DNA of 46,570 bases from Roseomonas sp. KE2513 (GTDB lineage: Bacteria > Pseudomonadota > Alphaproteobacteria > Acetobacterales > Acetobacteraceae), in assembly GCF_016107305.1 (NCBI RefSeq), contig NZ_RCVR01000038.1, positions 1 through 46,570 on the forward strand. The letters are read 5' to 3'. The translations under genes and the position numbers were made by a program. The notes beneath the pieces are model-generated. The model did not search any database. It was given only the letters and a program-made list of their open reading frames with translations, and had not been told where the DNA came from. Numbering within the stretch: position 1 is the stretch's first letter; the number at the start of each line of letters is the position of its first letter. Below, piece after piece: positions 7,855 to 16,186 of the stretch.

Positions 7855-9355
7855 CTCGGGTAACGCCCGGCGCTTCATTTCCGTGCATCTTCCGTGGCTA
7901 GCGGTGGACGCGCTCCGACGGCGCGAGCCCGACCTCGCAAGCGAGGCAGTGGCGACGTGGCAGACTGTGGGTAACCGCCGCGCGCTGGTTTGCGTCGACG
8001 CCCCGCATCTGCACGCAGGGCAGGCCATGGCCGACGCTCAGGCCATGCTGCCGAATCTCGTGTTGCGGCCCGCTGACCCAGGCAGTGAGGCCGAGCTGCT
8101 GCAGCGGCTCGGGCACTGGGCCCTGCGTTTCACACCGCTTGTGGCCCTGGATGCCCCAGATGGGCTGGTCCTCGACGTGTCCGGCTGCACCGACCTGTTC
8201 GGCGGTGAGATGGCGATGCTCGCGGAGGTGGAGCGCTGTTTCCGCCGGGCCGCCTATCGGGCGCGAGTCGGGATGGCGGGCAGCGCCGATGCTGCAGCAG
8301 CCATGGTCCGGAGCGGGCACAACGGCGTTGTTGTCCCCGTCGGCGGCGACCTAGAGGCAATCGGCGCACTGCCGCTTGCTTCGCTGCGGCTCCCTGGCGA
8401 GATCGCAACCGGTCTCGCCAGGCTCGGCCTGCTAACGCTGGGCGATGTGCTGCGCCAGCCGCGGGCGCCCCTGGCACGCCGCTTCGGTCGCCCACTACTC
8501 GATGCGCTGGATTTCGCCTCAGGCGCGAGGGCGCGGCCACTGAAGCTGGTCCAGCCACCCCCTGCCCTGCTGGCGATCCGCTCTTTCCTCGAGCCGATCG
8601 TGACGCGCCCGGCCATTGACCGTGCCGTGGACGCCCTGCTGGAGGAGCTGTGCGCTACGCTCGCTGAGTCGGGCAGCGGTGCCCGACGCCTCAGCCTGCT
8701 CGCCTTCCGCGTGGACGGCGAGGTGCAGGAGGTGGTCATCGGTGTCGGCAGTCCCTCGCGTGACGCCGCTCACCTGCGCCGGCTCTTCGCCGAGCGGCTT
8801 GGCACCTTGGAGCCCGACCTCGGCTTCGAGCGCATGATCCTGCGCGCGACCGAGACCAACGCACTTCAGGCCCGCCAACTGAGCGGCCTGGGCGGGGACG
8901 CCCTGGCCGGCGAGCAAGAGCGGATGCTGTCGAAGCTGATCGACCGTCTCGGCCAGCACGCCGTGATGTGGCGTGTGGCGCAGACCGGAAGCCATTTGCC
9001 CGACGATAGCGTGGCCATGGTCGATCCCCACACAAATCCCGAGGTGCCGGACGCCTGGGAGGAGCGGCGGCGGCCGGTGCGCCTCCTGCGTCAACCGAAG
9101 GAACTCGGCGTGGTGGCCGAGGTGCCGGAGGGCCCCCCTGCCCGGCTGCGTCTGGACGGCCGCGTGCTGCGAGTGTTGCACGCCGCCGGCCCCGAGCGGC
9201 TGGAACCGGAATGGTGGGGCGACAAGCACGACCGTCCGCGCCGGGATTACTTTCGGGTGCAGACCGAGGAGGGCGGCCGGCTGTGGGTGTGCCGACTCGG
9301 GATCGCCCGTCCCAACGCCCCAGCACGCTGGTTCCTGCACGGCGTCATCGGCTGA
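7844..9355 (+). CDS. imuB: ImuB, Y-family polymerase-like mutasome protein
   Basis: 503-aa catalytically inactive Y-family polymerase homologue that links ImuA and DnaE2 to the beta clamp during SOS mutagenesis. It begins with the family signature RRFISVHLPWLAVDALRRRE. Palm and finger regions follow (LVALDAPDGLVLDVSGCTDL), then helix-hairpin-helix GLARLGLLTLGDVLRQPRAP and a little-finger region. The C-terminal tail (ARPNAPARWFLHGVIG) is typical of ImuB. GTG at 7844 is the only start that keeps the full signature. It lies in the LexA-controlled operon, 7 nt before dnaE2. Confidence 0.95.
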   Translation: MRGDSGNARRFISVHLPWLAVDALRRREPDLASEAVATWQTVGNRRALVCVDAPHLHAGQAMADAQAMLPNLVLRPADPGSEAELLQRLGHWALRFTPLVALDAPDGLVLDVSGCTDLFGGEMAMLAEVERCFRRAAYRARVGMAGSADAAAAMVRSGHNGVVVPVGGDLEAIGALPLASLRLPGEIATGLARLGLLTLGDVLRQPRAPLARRFGRPLLDALDFASGARARPLKLVQPPPALLAIRSFLEPIVTRPAIDRAVDALLEELCATLAESGSGARRLSLLAFRVDGEVQEVVIGVGSPSRDAAHLRRLFAERLGTLEPDLGFERMILRATETNALQARQLSGLGGDALAGEQERMLSKLIDRLGQHAVMWRVAQTGSHLPDDSVAMVDPHTNPEVPDAWEERRRPVRLLRQPKELGVVAEVPEGPPARLRLDGRVLRVLHAAGPERLEPEWWGDKHDRPRRDYFRVQTEEGGRLWVCRLGIARPNAPARWFLHGVIG

Positions 9356-9362
9356 TCGCCCT

Positions 9363-12300
9363 GTGTCCCTTGCCTACGCAGAACTCGGCTGCCGCTCGAA
9401 CTTCACCTTGCTGGACGGCGCTTCGCATCCCGGCGAGCTGGTGGTGGCCGCTGCAGCGCTCGGCCATGCCGGGGTGGGCATCTGCGATACCAACAGCCTT
9501 GCCGGTGCTGTGCGCGGCCACGTTGCTGCCAAGGAGGCCGGCATACCCTACGTTGTGGGCTGCCGCCTGCAGTTGCAGGACAGTGCCGAGTACCTGGTGT
9601 GGCCCACCGACCGGGCGTCCTTCGGCCGCCTGACCCGACTGCTTTCGCTGGGCCGCATGCGCTCGCCCAAGGGCGAGTGCAGCCTCACTCATGACGAGAT
9701 GATCGGACCTGCGGAGGGCTGGTGCATGGCGGCCGTATCCCCCGTGCGCCCGGACGCCGCCTTTGGCGATCGCCTACGGGCCGACGCCACGGCGCTGCGC
9801 TCTCGGTTGGCGCTGCCGCTGCTCTGCACGGCGACGATCCGTTTCGACGACATCGACGAGGAACGGCTGGAAGCCCTGGCCGAGATGACCGCCCTCGCCC
9901 GTGTTGACCTGCTGGCGACCAATGACGTGCGCTACCACGTCGCCTCCCGTCGTCGCCTGGCTGACGTGCTAACGGCGATCCGCCTCGGCCGGCCGGTGGA
10001 CCGGCTGGGCCGCGATGCCGAGCCCAATGCTGAGCGGCACTTCAAAGACCCAGCCGAGATGGCCCGGCTGTTCCGCCGCGCCCCGGCCGCCCTGCTCAAC
10101 ACCCTCCGTGTCCTCGAGGCCTGCAGGGGCTTCTCGCTGTCCCAGCTGCGCCACGAGTACCCGGACGAGATCATGGAGCCCGGCCGCACGCCGCAACAGA
10201 CGCTGGAGGGCCGCGTCGCCGAAGCATGCGCCCGCCGTTTCCCGCGCGGCGTGCCCGACGACATCCAGGGCCGCATTGAGCACGAGCTGCGGCTAATTGA
10301 GCGGCTGGACTACGCGCCCTACTTCCTGACGGTGGACGAGGTGGTGCGCTTTGCCCGAGACCAGGACATCCTCTGTCAGGGACGCGGCTCCGCCGCTAAC
10401 TCCTCCGTCTGCTACGTGCTCGGCATCACCGCGGTAGATCCCTCCAAGCACGACCTCCTGTTTGAACGCTTCCTTTCGGTGGAGCGGGCTGAGCCGCCCG
10501 ACATCGACGTCGACTTCGAGCACGAGCGCCGCGAGGAGGTGATCCAGTTCATCTACCGCCGCTACGGCCGCGATCGCGCGGCCATCGTGGGCACTGTAAT
10601 CCGCTTTCGCGGCCGATCGGCGGTGCGCGAGGTCGGCAAGGCGCTCGGGCTGTCGGAGGACGTCACCGGGCGGCTGGCCAAGGCCAGCTGGGGCCCAGGA
10701 CGGGACGACAGCCTGGCCGAAATCGCGGCGGCCGAGGGTCTCGACCTGTCCGACCGCCGCCTCGGCCTTGCGCTGGAGCTGGCCGAGGAGATCCAGGACT
10801 TCCCCCGCCACCTCGCCACCCATGTCGGCGGCTTTGTCATGTCGCGCGGGCCCCTGATCGAGATGGCGGTGGTCGGCAACGCCGCCATGGACGGGCGCAC
10901 GGTGCTGGAGTGGGACAAGAATGACGTCGAGGCGCTCGGCCTGCTGAAGGTGGACATCCTGGCGCTGGGGATGCTGAGCTGCCTGCGGCGCGGCTTCGAC
11001 CTTCTGCGCCGGCACCGCATTGCCGACCTCGATCTCGCCGACGTGCCCCGCGACTGCACCGAGACCTACGCTATGCTGCGTCGGGCCGACTCTCTGGGCG
11101 TGTTCCAGGTCGAAAGCCGCGCGCAGATGAACATGCTGCCGCGTCTGCGGCCATCGAAGTTCTACGACCTGGTGGTGCAGGTGGCCCTCGTCCGGCCCGG
11201 GCCGATTCAGGGCGACATGGTACATCCCTACCTGCGCCGGCGCTGGGGCGACGAGGCGCCGGTCTACCCCTCCCCCAGCAAGGAACACGGTCCGGAGGAC
11301 GAGCTAAAGCAGGTGCTCGGCCGCACCCTGGGCGTGCCACTCTTTCAGGAGCAGGCCATGCGGGTGGCCATCGTCGCCGCCGGCTTCTCGCCCGGCGAGG
11401 CCGACCAACTGCGCCGCGCCATGGCCACCTTCAAGTACACGCAGGGTGTGGCGGTGTACCGGGACAAGCTGGTCGGCGGCATGATCCGCCGCGGCTACGA
11501 CCCCGACCTCGCCGAGCGCGTGTTCAAGCAGATCGAGGGCTTCGGCTCTTACGGATTTCCGGAGAGCCATGCCGCCAGCTTCGCGCACCTGGCCTACGCC
11601 TCGGCCTGGGTGAAGTGCCACCATCCCGCGGTATTCGCGGCCGCGCTGCTGAACAGCCAGCCGATGGGCTTCTACGCCCCCGCGCAGATTGTGCGCGACG
11701 CCCAGCAGCACCGGGTGGTGGTGCGTCGGCTGGACGTGAACGAGAGCCGTTGGGACTGCACCCTGGAGCCGGAGGCGCGCAGCGCCGAGGGCCTCGCCCT
11801 ACGCCTAGGGCTGCGCATGGCCGCTGGCCTGTCGGCCGAGGACGGGAAGCGGGTGGCCGAGGCCCGGCGGACGGGCAACGGCTCGCCTTATGCCTCGGTG
11901 GACGAGGTGGTGCGCCGGGCCGGGGTAGGCCGTAAGGCTATTGAGGCTTTGGCCGAGGCGGACGGCTTTGCTGGCATGGGTCTCGATCGCCGGGCGGCGA
12001 TGTGGGACGCCAAGGGAGTCGAAGGCGACACCCCTCCCCTACTGCGGCTGGCCGCCCAGGCCGCAGCGGCCGGTGAGCCGCCTCTCCTTGTTGAGCCCTC
12101 CCCTGCCCTGCCGGCCGAGGCAGATGGGCAGTCGGTGGTGCTGGACTACACTGCGACTGGGCTAACCCTACGTCAGCACCCGCTGGCGCTACTGCGATCG
12201 CAACTGCGCGCACTCGGTTGCAGCGATACCCGCGACCTGGAGGGTATGCGCGCCGGGCAGCGGATCAGGCTGGCCGGCATGGTGCTGATGCGGCAGCGGC

Positions 12301-12653
12301 CGGGCACGGCCAAGGGCATCGTCTTCATCACGGTCGAGGACGAGCACGGGACAGCGAACCTCGTCGTGTACACCGATGTCGGTACGCGCGACCGGGCCGC
12401 GCTCATCGGGGCCCGGCTTATGGTGGTCGAGGCTCGGGTAGAGCGTGAGACCGAACGGGCCGAGGTGCCGATCACCCACCTGATCTGCCGCAAGCTGGAG
12501 GATCGCTCCGATCTACTTCGTAACCTGATGCAAGGCTCACTGCATGAAGGATGGACTGAGCGCGCGATTGGACGCGCCGACGAGGTCAGGCGCCCGGATC
12601 CAGGGTCAGTGCGACCCAACCCCCACATGCCTCAAAGCAGAGATTTCCGCTAA
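9363..12653 (+). CDS. dnaE2: DnaE2, error-prone DNA polymerase III alpha subunit
   Basis: 1096-aa replicative-type polymerase used for SOS translesion synthesis. A GTG start gives VSLAYAELGCRSNFTLLDGA, the standard DnaE2 opening. The PHP domain occupies about residues 1-270. The palm motif PDIDVDFEHERREEV holds catalytic aspartates 380, 382 and 384, and GRGSAANSSVCYVLGIT precedes it. A helix-hairpin-helix region lies around residues 830-860 and an OB fold (GMVLMRQRPGTAKGIVFITV) near 970-990. Full length for the family. It is the last gene of the LexA operon, with no RecA-like imuA in the window, so ImuA must come from elsewhere or be dispensable. Confidence 0.97.
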   Translation: MSLAYAELGCRSNFTLLDGASHPGELVVAAAALGHAGVGICDTNSLAGAVRGHVAAKEAGIPYVVGCRLQLQDSAEYLVWPTDRASFGRLTRLLSLGRMRSPKGECSLTHDEMIGPAEGWCMAAVSPVRPDAAFGDRLRADATALRSRLALPLLCTATIRFDDIDEERLEALAEMTALARVDLLATNDVRYHVASRRRLADVLTAIRLGRPVDRLGRDAEPNAERHFKDPAEMARLFRRAPAALLNTLRVLEACRGFSLSQLRHEYPDEIMEPGRTPQQTLEGRVAEACARRFPRGVPDDIQGRIEHELRLIERLDYAPYFLTVDEVVRFARDQDILCQGRGSAANSSVCYVLGITAVDPSKHDLLFERFLSVERAEPPDIDVDFEHERREEVIQFIYRRYGRDRAAIVGTVIRFRGRSAVREVGKALGLSEDVTGRLAKASWGPGRDDSLAEIAAAEGLDLSDRRLGLALELAEEIQDFPRHLATHVGGFVMSRGPLIEMAVVGNAAMDGRTVLEWDKNDVEALGLLKVDILALGMLSCLRRGFDLLRRHRIADLDLADVPRDCTETYAMLRRADSLGVFQVESRAQMNMLPRLRPSKFYDLVVQVALVRPGPIQGDMVHPYLRRRWGDEAPVYPSPSKEHGPEDELKQVLGRTLGVPLFQEQAMRVAIVAAGFSPGEADQLRRAMATFKYTQGVAVYRDKLVGGMIRRGYDPDLAERVFKQIEGFGSYGFPESHAASFAHLAYASAWVKCHHPAVFAAALLNSQPMGFYAPAQIVRDAQQHRVVVRRLDVNESRWDCTLEPEARSAEGLALRLGLRMAAGLSAEDGKRVAEARRTGNGSPYASVDEVVRRAGVGRKAIEALAEADGFAGMGLDRRAAMWDAKGVEGDTPPLLRLAAQAAAAGEPPLLVEPSPALPAEADGQSVVLDYTATGLTLRQHPLALLRSQLRALGCSDTRDLEGMRAGQRIRLAGMVLMRQRPGTAKGIVFITVEDEHGTANLVVYTDVGTRDRAALIGARLMVVEARVERETERAEVPITHLICRKLEDRSDLLRNLMQGSLHEGWTERAIGRADEVRRPDPGSVRPNPHMPQSRDFR

Positions 12654-12654
12654 C

Positions 12655-12690
12655 CCTGCTTTCCCGAAACGCTGAAGTCCCGAAAGCAGG
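12655..12690 (+). terminator. Inverted repeat after dnaE2
   Basis: CCTGCTTTC (12655-12663) and GAAAGCAGG (12682-12690) pair perfectly around an 18-nt loop and begin two bases after the dnaE2 stop. There is no T-run, so termination is uncertain. The arm and loop contain the TTTCCCGAAA motif seen around the partition genes, so it may instead be a binding site. Confidence 0.4.
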
Positions 12691-12837
12691 AAATCGGGTT
12701 TGGCTGGGAACCTTGAGACGATCAGTCAGCAGATTGGGGCGGCACCTCCTCTTCTGAAATGCAGAGTGTTGGCACACCTGGGGTGTGTGGTCCTCTAGCA
12801 ATTTGTGTGGGCAATCAGGCTGAAAGGGCACTCTAGT

Positions 12838-13387
12838 AGCCCCGTAGTCACTCACCTTAGCCCGATTTCGGGGTTTCCCGAAACGACGAAATCCCCGTTT
12901 AGGGCTTTCGTGCTAGCCCGAAACCAAGTAAGACTTGATGATGCCGCAAGGTCAGGGCAGCGCGGCCGTTGCTGGAAACCGTGGTTTCGGGAAATCGGTG
13001 TTTCGGGGGCGGTCATAATGGCCATTGTCACGTTCGCTCAGGTCAAGGGTGGTTCAGGAAAGACTACCGCGGCGATGTGCACAGCTGCCGAACTCGTTGC
13101 CCGAGGCGCGACAGCCCCGTAGCCACCCACCTTCGCCCGATTTCGGGATTTCCCGAAACGACGAAATCCCCGTTTAGGGCTTTCGTGCTAGTCCGAAACC
13201 AAGTAAGGCTTGATGATGCCGCAAGGTCAGGGCAGCGCGGCCGTTGCTGAAAAGCGTGGTTTCGGGAAATCGGTGTTTCGGGGGGTCATGATGGCCATTG
13301 TCACGTTCGCTCAGGTCAAGGGTGGTTCAGGAAAGACTACCGCTGCGATGTGCACAGTTGCCGAACTCGTTGCCCGAGGCGCGACAG
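12838..13387. repeat. Tandem duplication of parA promoter and 5' end
   Basis: Positions 12838-13112 recur at 13113-13387 with an offset of 275 bp, a handful of substitutions and a 2-bp indel before the start codon. Each unit holds the promoter/operator region and the first codons of parA. The first unit breaks off into the second, leaving a truncated parA copy. Confidence 0.92.
13018..13122 (+). pseudogene. Truncated parA copy (parA')
   Basis: The first 31 or so codons of parA, including the Walker A KGGSGKTT, are repeated here before the frame runs into the second duplication unit and stops (product 34 aa, ending RGATAP). It is a by-product of the 275-bp tandem duplication. It retains a start and upstream motif, so a short peptide could still be translated, but no ATPase can result. 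Confidence 0.85.
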
Positions 13388-13968
13388 TTGCTGCCCTCGA
13401 CCTCGACCCCAATCGTCCTCTGAACGCCTTCTTCGGGAAGGTGCCGGAACTGCAGCACGTAGGCGTGGCTGTTCCGGACGGCGAGCGTCGGGTCAGTGCT
13501 CTGGTGAGGGATCTAGCGTCGAAGCATGATCACGTCGTGATCGACCTTATGGGGGCTGCCACGAACGACACGCAGGTAGCAATGGCGCTGGCAGATTTGG
13601 TGATCGTTCCATCTCAGATGAGCGAGACTGACCTCCGATGCGGGGTCGAGACGTGGCGGCAAGCTGAGGAGGCCCAAGACATTAGCGGACGCCGTATTGC
13701 CCGCGGCGTCCTTCTGACACGCACGGCTGCCGGCGCAGCCCGACCGAGGGTCGAAGCTTTTCTTAGAGAACAGTACCAGCGGATAGGCGCGCATGTTCTC
13801 AGGGCCGCCTTCGGCGACCGGGCTGCGTGGAAGGAGATGACCTACACCGCTCACATCCCTCATCTTCATGACAGGAGTAGTAATGCTGCAGCGAACTTCG
13901 TCGCCGTTTTCGACGAGATGATGGCCTTGATCTCGGAGGACGCTTCTCCCTTGGCCAGTGCAGCCTGA
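13291..13968 (+). CDS. parA: ParA-type partition ATPase
   Basis: 225-aa Walker-type ATPase that moves plasmid copies over the nucleoid. The deviant Walker A KGGSGKTT covers residues 10-17, with signature Lys10. LDLDPN follows as switch I, and VIDLMG is Walker B. There is no N-terminal helix-turn-helix extension, so it is the short (type Ib-like) ParA; such systems pair with a small DNA-binding protein, here the next gene 11 nt downstream. ATG 13291 is chosen over 13288 because the duplicated copy has only the equivalent of 13291. The TTTCGGGAAA site 21 nt upstream suggests autoregulation by the partner. Confidence 0.93.
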   Translation: MAIVTFAQVKGGSGKTTAAMCTVAELVARGATVAALDLDPNRPLNAFFGKVPELQHVGVAVPDGERRVSALVRDLASKHDHVVIDLMGAATNDTQVAMALADLVIVPSQMSETDLRCGVETWRQAEEAQDISGRRIARGVLLTRTAAGAARPRVEAFLREQYQRIGAHVLRAAFGDRAAWKEMTYTAHIPHLHDRSSNAAANFVAVFDEMMALISEDASPLASAA

Positions 13969-13979
13969 GGAATCGAGCA

Positions 13980-14384
13980 ATGTCCGCAAAGCCTCAGCGC
14001 CCGGTACTTCAAGCGCCTGATTTTGGACCGCGGCCGGCGCCCTTACCAACCTCGGCTAATGACCCGCGCTTCAGTGCAGCGGAGGCTTTGGAGACCACAG
14101 AGGCTCTTGAGCGTGGCTTGAGGAGCGGTAACGTGCGTGTGGTTAATCCGGAAACCGCGCCTCCCCAATCACGAACTGAGCCCGGTGCTCCACCCTCTCG
14201 CCGCTCCCCGGAAATCTCACTCTCTACCAAGGCACCCGAGTACGTTCTGCAGCAGCTTCGGCGACGTTACGCCGAGACTGGAGTGACTATTCGCAATCAG
14301 CTTCTGCTCGCGTTGCGAAAGGATGGGATTGAAATCAGAGAGGATGATCTGCAGGACGAACGTAAACGTCCGCGGACCAGATAG
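13980..14384 (+). CDS. Small centromere-binding-like partner of ParA
   Basis: 134-aa protein encoded 11 nt after parA. The N-terminal 85 residues are Pro/Ser-rich and probably disordered. The C-terminal part (KAPEYVLQQLRRRYAETGVT then IRNQLLLALRKDGIEI) has the beta-helix-helix rhythm of ribbon-helix-helix DNA-binding proteins. Position and size fit a ParG/ParB-like centromere-binding protein that would bind the TTTCCCGAAA sites and stimulate ParA. Not a recognised named family; function inferred from context. Confidence 0.75.
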   Translation: MSAKPQRPVLQAPDFGPRPAPLPTSANDPRFSAAEALETTEALERGLRSGNVRVVNPETAPPQSRTEPGAPPSRRSPEISLSTKAPEYVLQQLRRRYAETGVTIRNQLLLALRKDGIEIREDDLQDERKRPRTR

Positions 14385-14749
14385 TCTTGTCGCGTTGTAG
14401 GAAATCGGGAGTTCCGGCTTTCCCGAAAGACCGAAATCCCTAGGAAGGCTCCACGGACTAGCTGGTTTCGGGGTTGCAGGCCGGGTGTTAGGGACCTGGC
14501 TACGCTCACAAGCTGCTGGGTGAGATGGTCGGGCTGCAGCTAACGACGCGACTTGCGAGATTCCTCCTCGTCTACCCGCCATCAACATACTGGTGTCCTC
14601 GCGCTCCTTTCGGCCGTACCGAGAATGACCGCGGGCGGCGCGAACGGCGTGCTCGCCACGATTGAATTCCGCTTTTCCTGTTCGCACCGCTGATCGCGAT
14701 TCTATGGGCCGAACCGGTTCAGGGAGCCACGATGCATGGAAGACGGGAG
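14385..14749. other. Intergenic region after the partition genes
   Basis: No gene seen. It begins with GGAAATCGGGAG and CTTTCCCGAAAGACCGAAAT, another copy of the partition-site motif, and then unremarkable sequence, less GC-rich than the downstream genes, up to the first hairpin element. Confidence 0.5.
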
Positions 14750-14896
14750 GGGAGGGGAGAGGCCGGTACCGCTAGCGGCGGACCCGCGACAAGGGTGCGT
14801 CGCTGCGCTCCCGCGCCGGGGCGGGGCCCCGGCACCGCCCTTGTCCCGCGCCCGCCTCGCGGTCGGCGGGTGGAATCCAGGAGGAGGATTCCGAGG
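14750..14896 (+). repeat. Intergenic hairpin element, copy A
   Basis: Core stem GACAAGGG...CCCTTGTC (around 14788-14795 and 14838-14845). A second perfect hairpin GGAATCC (14872-14878) / GGATTCC (14886-14892) exposes AGGAGGA, a full Shine-Dalgarno sequence, in its loop just before the ATG of the primase gene. The first of at least ten copies, all in plus orientation. Confidence 0.8.
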
Positions 14897-14897
14897 G

Positions 14898-15851
14898 ATG
14901 ATTGGTAAGGATGACGAGCTGCAGCGGCTTCGGGAAAGCGTGAACTGCGCCGCCTTGCTGGAGCGCATGCCACCGCCGTGGAGGCTCGACAAGGCCGAGA
15001 GCACCCGGGACTGCCTGAAGTACCGGCGCGGCCAGGGCGAGATCATCATCGTCAACCATGGCGGCCATGGCTGGTGGGACGCCGGCAGCACCGCCAAGGG
15101 CGACGTGTTTGGGCTGGTGCAGCACCTGCGCCCGGACCTGAACTTCGGGCACGCTCGCAAGCTCCTGCGTGAGATGGTCGGGCTGCAGCCCAACTTCCCC
15201 GAGTACGAGCGGGTGCGCTCGCGCGGAGAGGGAGTTACCCCAGCCGCCGAGCGCTGGTCGGCGGCGAAGCCACTGCGGCCGGGCTCGCGGGCCTGGCGCT
15301 ACCTCGCCGAGGTCCGCCGGTTGCCCAGCCCGGTGCTACGCGCTGCCGTAGCGGTCGACGCTATCCGGGAGGGTGCATACGGCACAGCCTGGTTTGCTCA
15401 CCGCGACGAGACAGACGCGCTGACCGGCTTCGACATGCGGGGGCCGGAGTTCCGTGGCTTCGCCAAGGGCGGGTACAAGACCCTGTTCCGGCTGCCCGGC
15501 TGGATCGCCTCGCGTGAGGTACGGCCACGCCGGATGGCCGTGACCGAGGCGCCGATCGATGCCCTCAGCCTTGCGGCCGTCGGGCGGCTGCAGGGCGACA
15601 CCCTGTACGTCGCCACTTCCGGCGGCATGGGGCCGGGGTCGGTGCAAGCATTGGATTTGCTGCTCGCCGGGATGGCCACCCTCCCGGACGCCCTTCTGGC
15701 CACCGCGACCGACAACGACCCGCCGGGGGAGCGCTACGCCGCCTTCCTGGCCGAGCGCGCCGCCGCGGCGGGCGTGCGCTGCGAGCGCCTGCTGCCACCG
15801 CGCGGGCTGAACGACTGGAACGACGTCCTGACACGGGGGAGGGGGGCATGA
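14898..15851 (+). CDS. TOPRIM-domain plasmid primase-like protein (DUF3991)
   Basis: 317-aa protein. The N-terminal half fits DUF3991, a domain found before TOPRIM in plasmid proteins (LKYRRGQGEIIIVNHGGHGW, WWDAGSTAKGDVFGLVQHL). The TOPRIM fold follows with Glu in RMAVTEAPIDALSLAA and the Asp-x-Asp in TATDNDPPG, the metal-binding residues of primases and topoisomerases. It lacks a DnaG-type zinc finger. ATG 14898 is chosen because it follows the hairpin carrying AGGAGGA and because the upstream frame is repeat-derived. The stop overlaps the next start (ATGA). A role in plasmid DNA priming or processing is likely. Confidence 0.85.
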   Translation: MIGKDDELQRLRESVNCAALLERMPPPWRLDKAESTRDCLKYRRGQGEIIIVNHGGHGWWDAGSTAKGDVFGLVQHLRPDLNFGHARKLLREMVGLQPNFPEYERVRSRGEGVTPAAERWSAAKPLRPGSRAWRYLAEVRRLPSPVLRAAVAVDAIREGAYGTAWFAHRDETDALTGFDMRGPEFRGFAKGGYKTLFRLPGWIASREVRPRRMAVTEAPIDALSLAAVGRLQGDTLYVATSGGMGPGSVQALDLLLAGMATLPDALLATATDNDPPGERYAAFLAERAAAAGVRCERLLPPRGLNDWNDVLTRGRGA

Positions 15852-16186
15852 GCCTCATCACGGAAAGTACTGCCACGGCCCCCAGTCGGGAGGCGGACGA
15901 TCTGGTGCGCGCGCTGCACGCCGCCTTCTTCCGGCTGCCCCCGAAGCTGCAGGCCCGCTGCAAGGTGCCGCCAACCGGCGATGCCGCGATCGACCGCCCG
16001 GTGCTGGTCGCGGCCGACAACGGCTCCGACCACTACCGCGGCGTGGTGGTCGCGGGCGAGCGCGACCAGGACGGCCACTGGCTGCTGGACGACGCCTTCA
16101 CTCTGCTCAGCCTCGACCACGACGAGGGCCCCGACGCCGCTCTGGTGATCTGCCACGGATGGAACTGCCATGCCGACCGCATCTGA
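15848..16186 (+). CDS. Hypothetical protein between primase and helicase genes
   Basis: 112-aa acidic, soluble protein translated in a four-base overlap with the primase gene and overlapping the helicase start by 17 nt, so it belongs to the same operon. Residues such as VLVAADNGSDHYRGVVVAGE and DDAFTLLSLDHDEGPDAALV suggest a small beta-rich domain. No family recognised. Confidence 0.75.
   Translation: MSLITESTATAPSREADDLVRALHAAFFRLPPKLQARCKVPPTGDAAIDRPVLVAADNGSDHYRGVVVAGERDQDGHWLLDDAFTLLSLDHDEGPDAALVICHGWNCHADRI

Larger units (their letters stand above)
12660..14428. promoter_or_regulatory. TTTCCCGAAA sites flanking the partition locus
   Basis: Ten-base motif TTTCCCGAAA at 12660-12669, 12874-12883, 13149-13158 and 14419-14428, and in inverse orientation (TTTCGGGAAA) at 12985-12994 and 13260-13269, the last two just before the parA' and parA start codons. 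Additional half-sites surround them. They frame parA and the small DNA-binding gene, so they are the best candidates for the centromere and the autoregulatory operator of this partition system. Confidence 0.6.

Noticed and set aside
10293-11288. 331-codon minus-strand frame
   Set aside because: Shadow of dnaE2.
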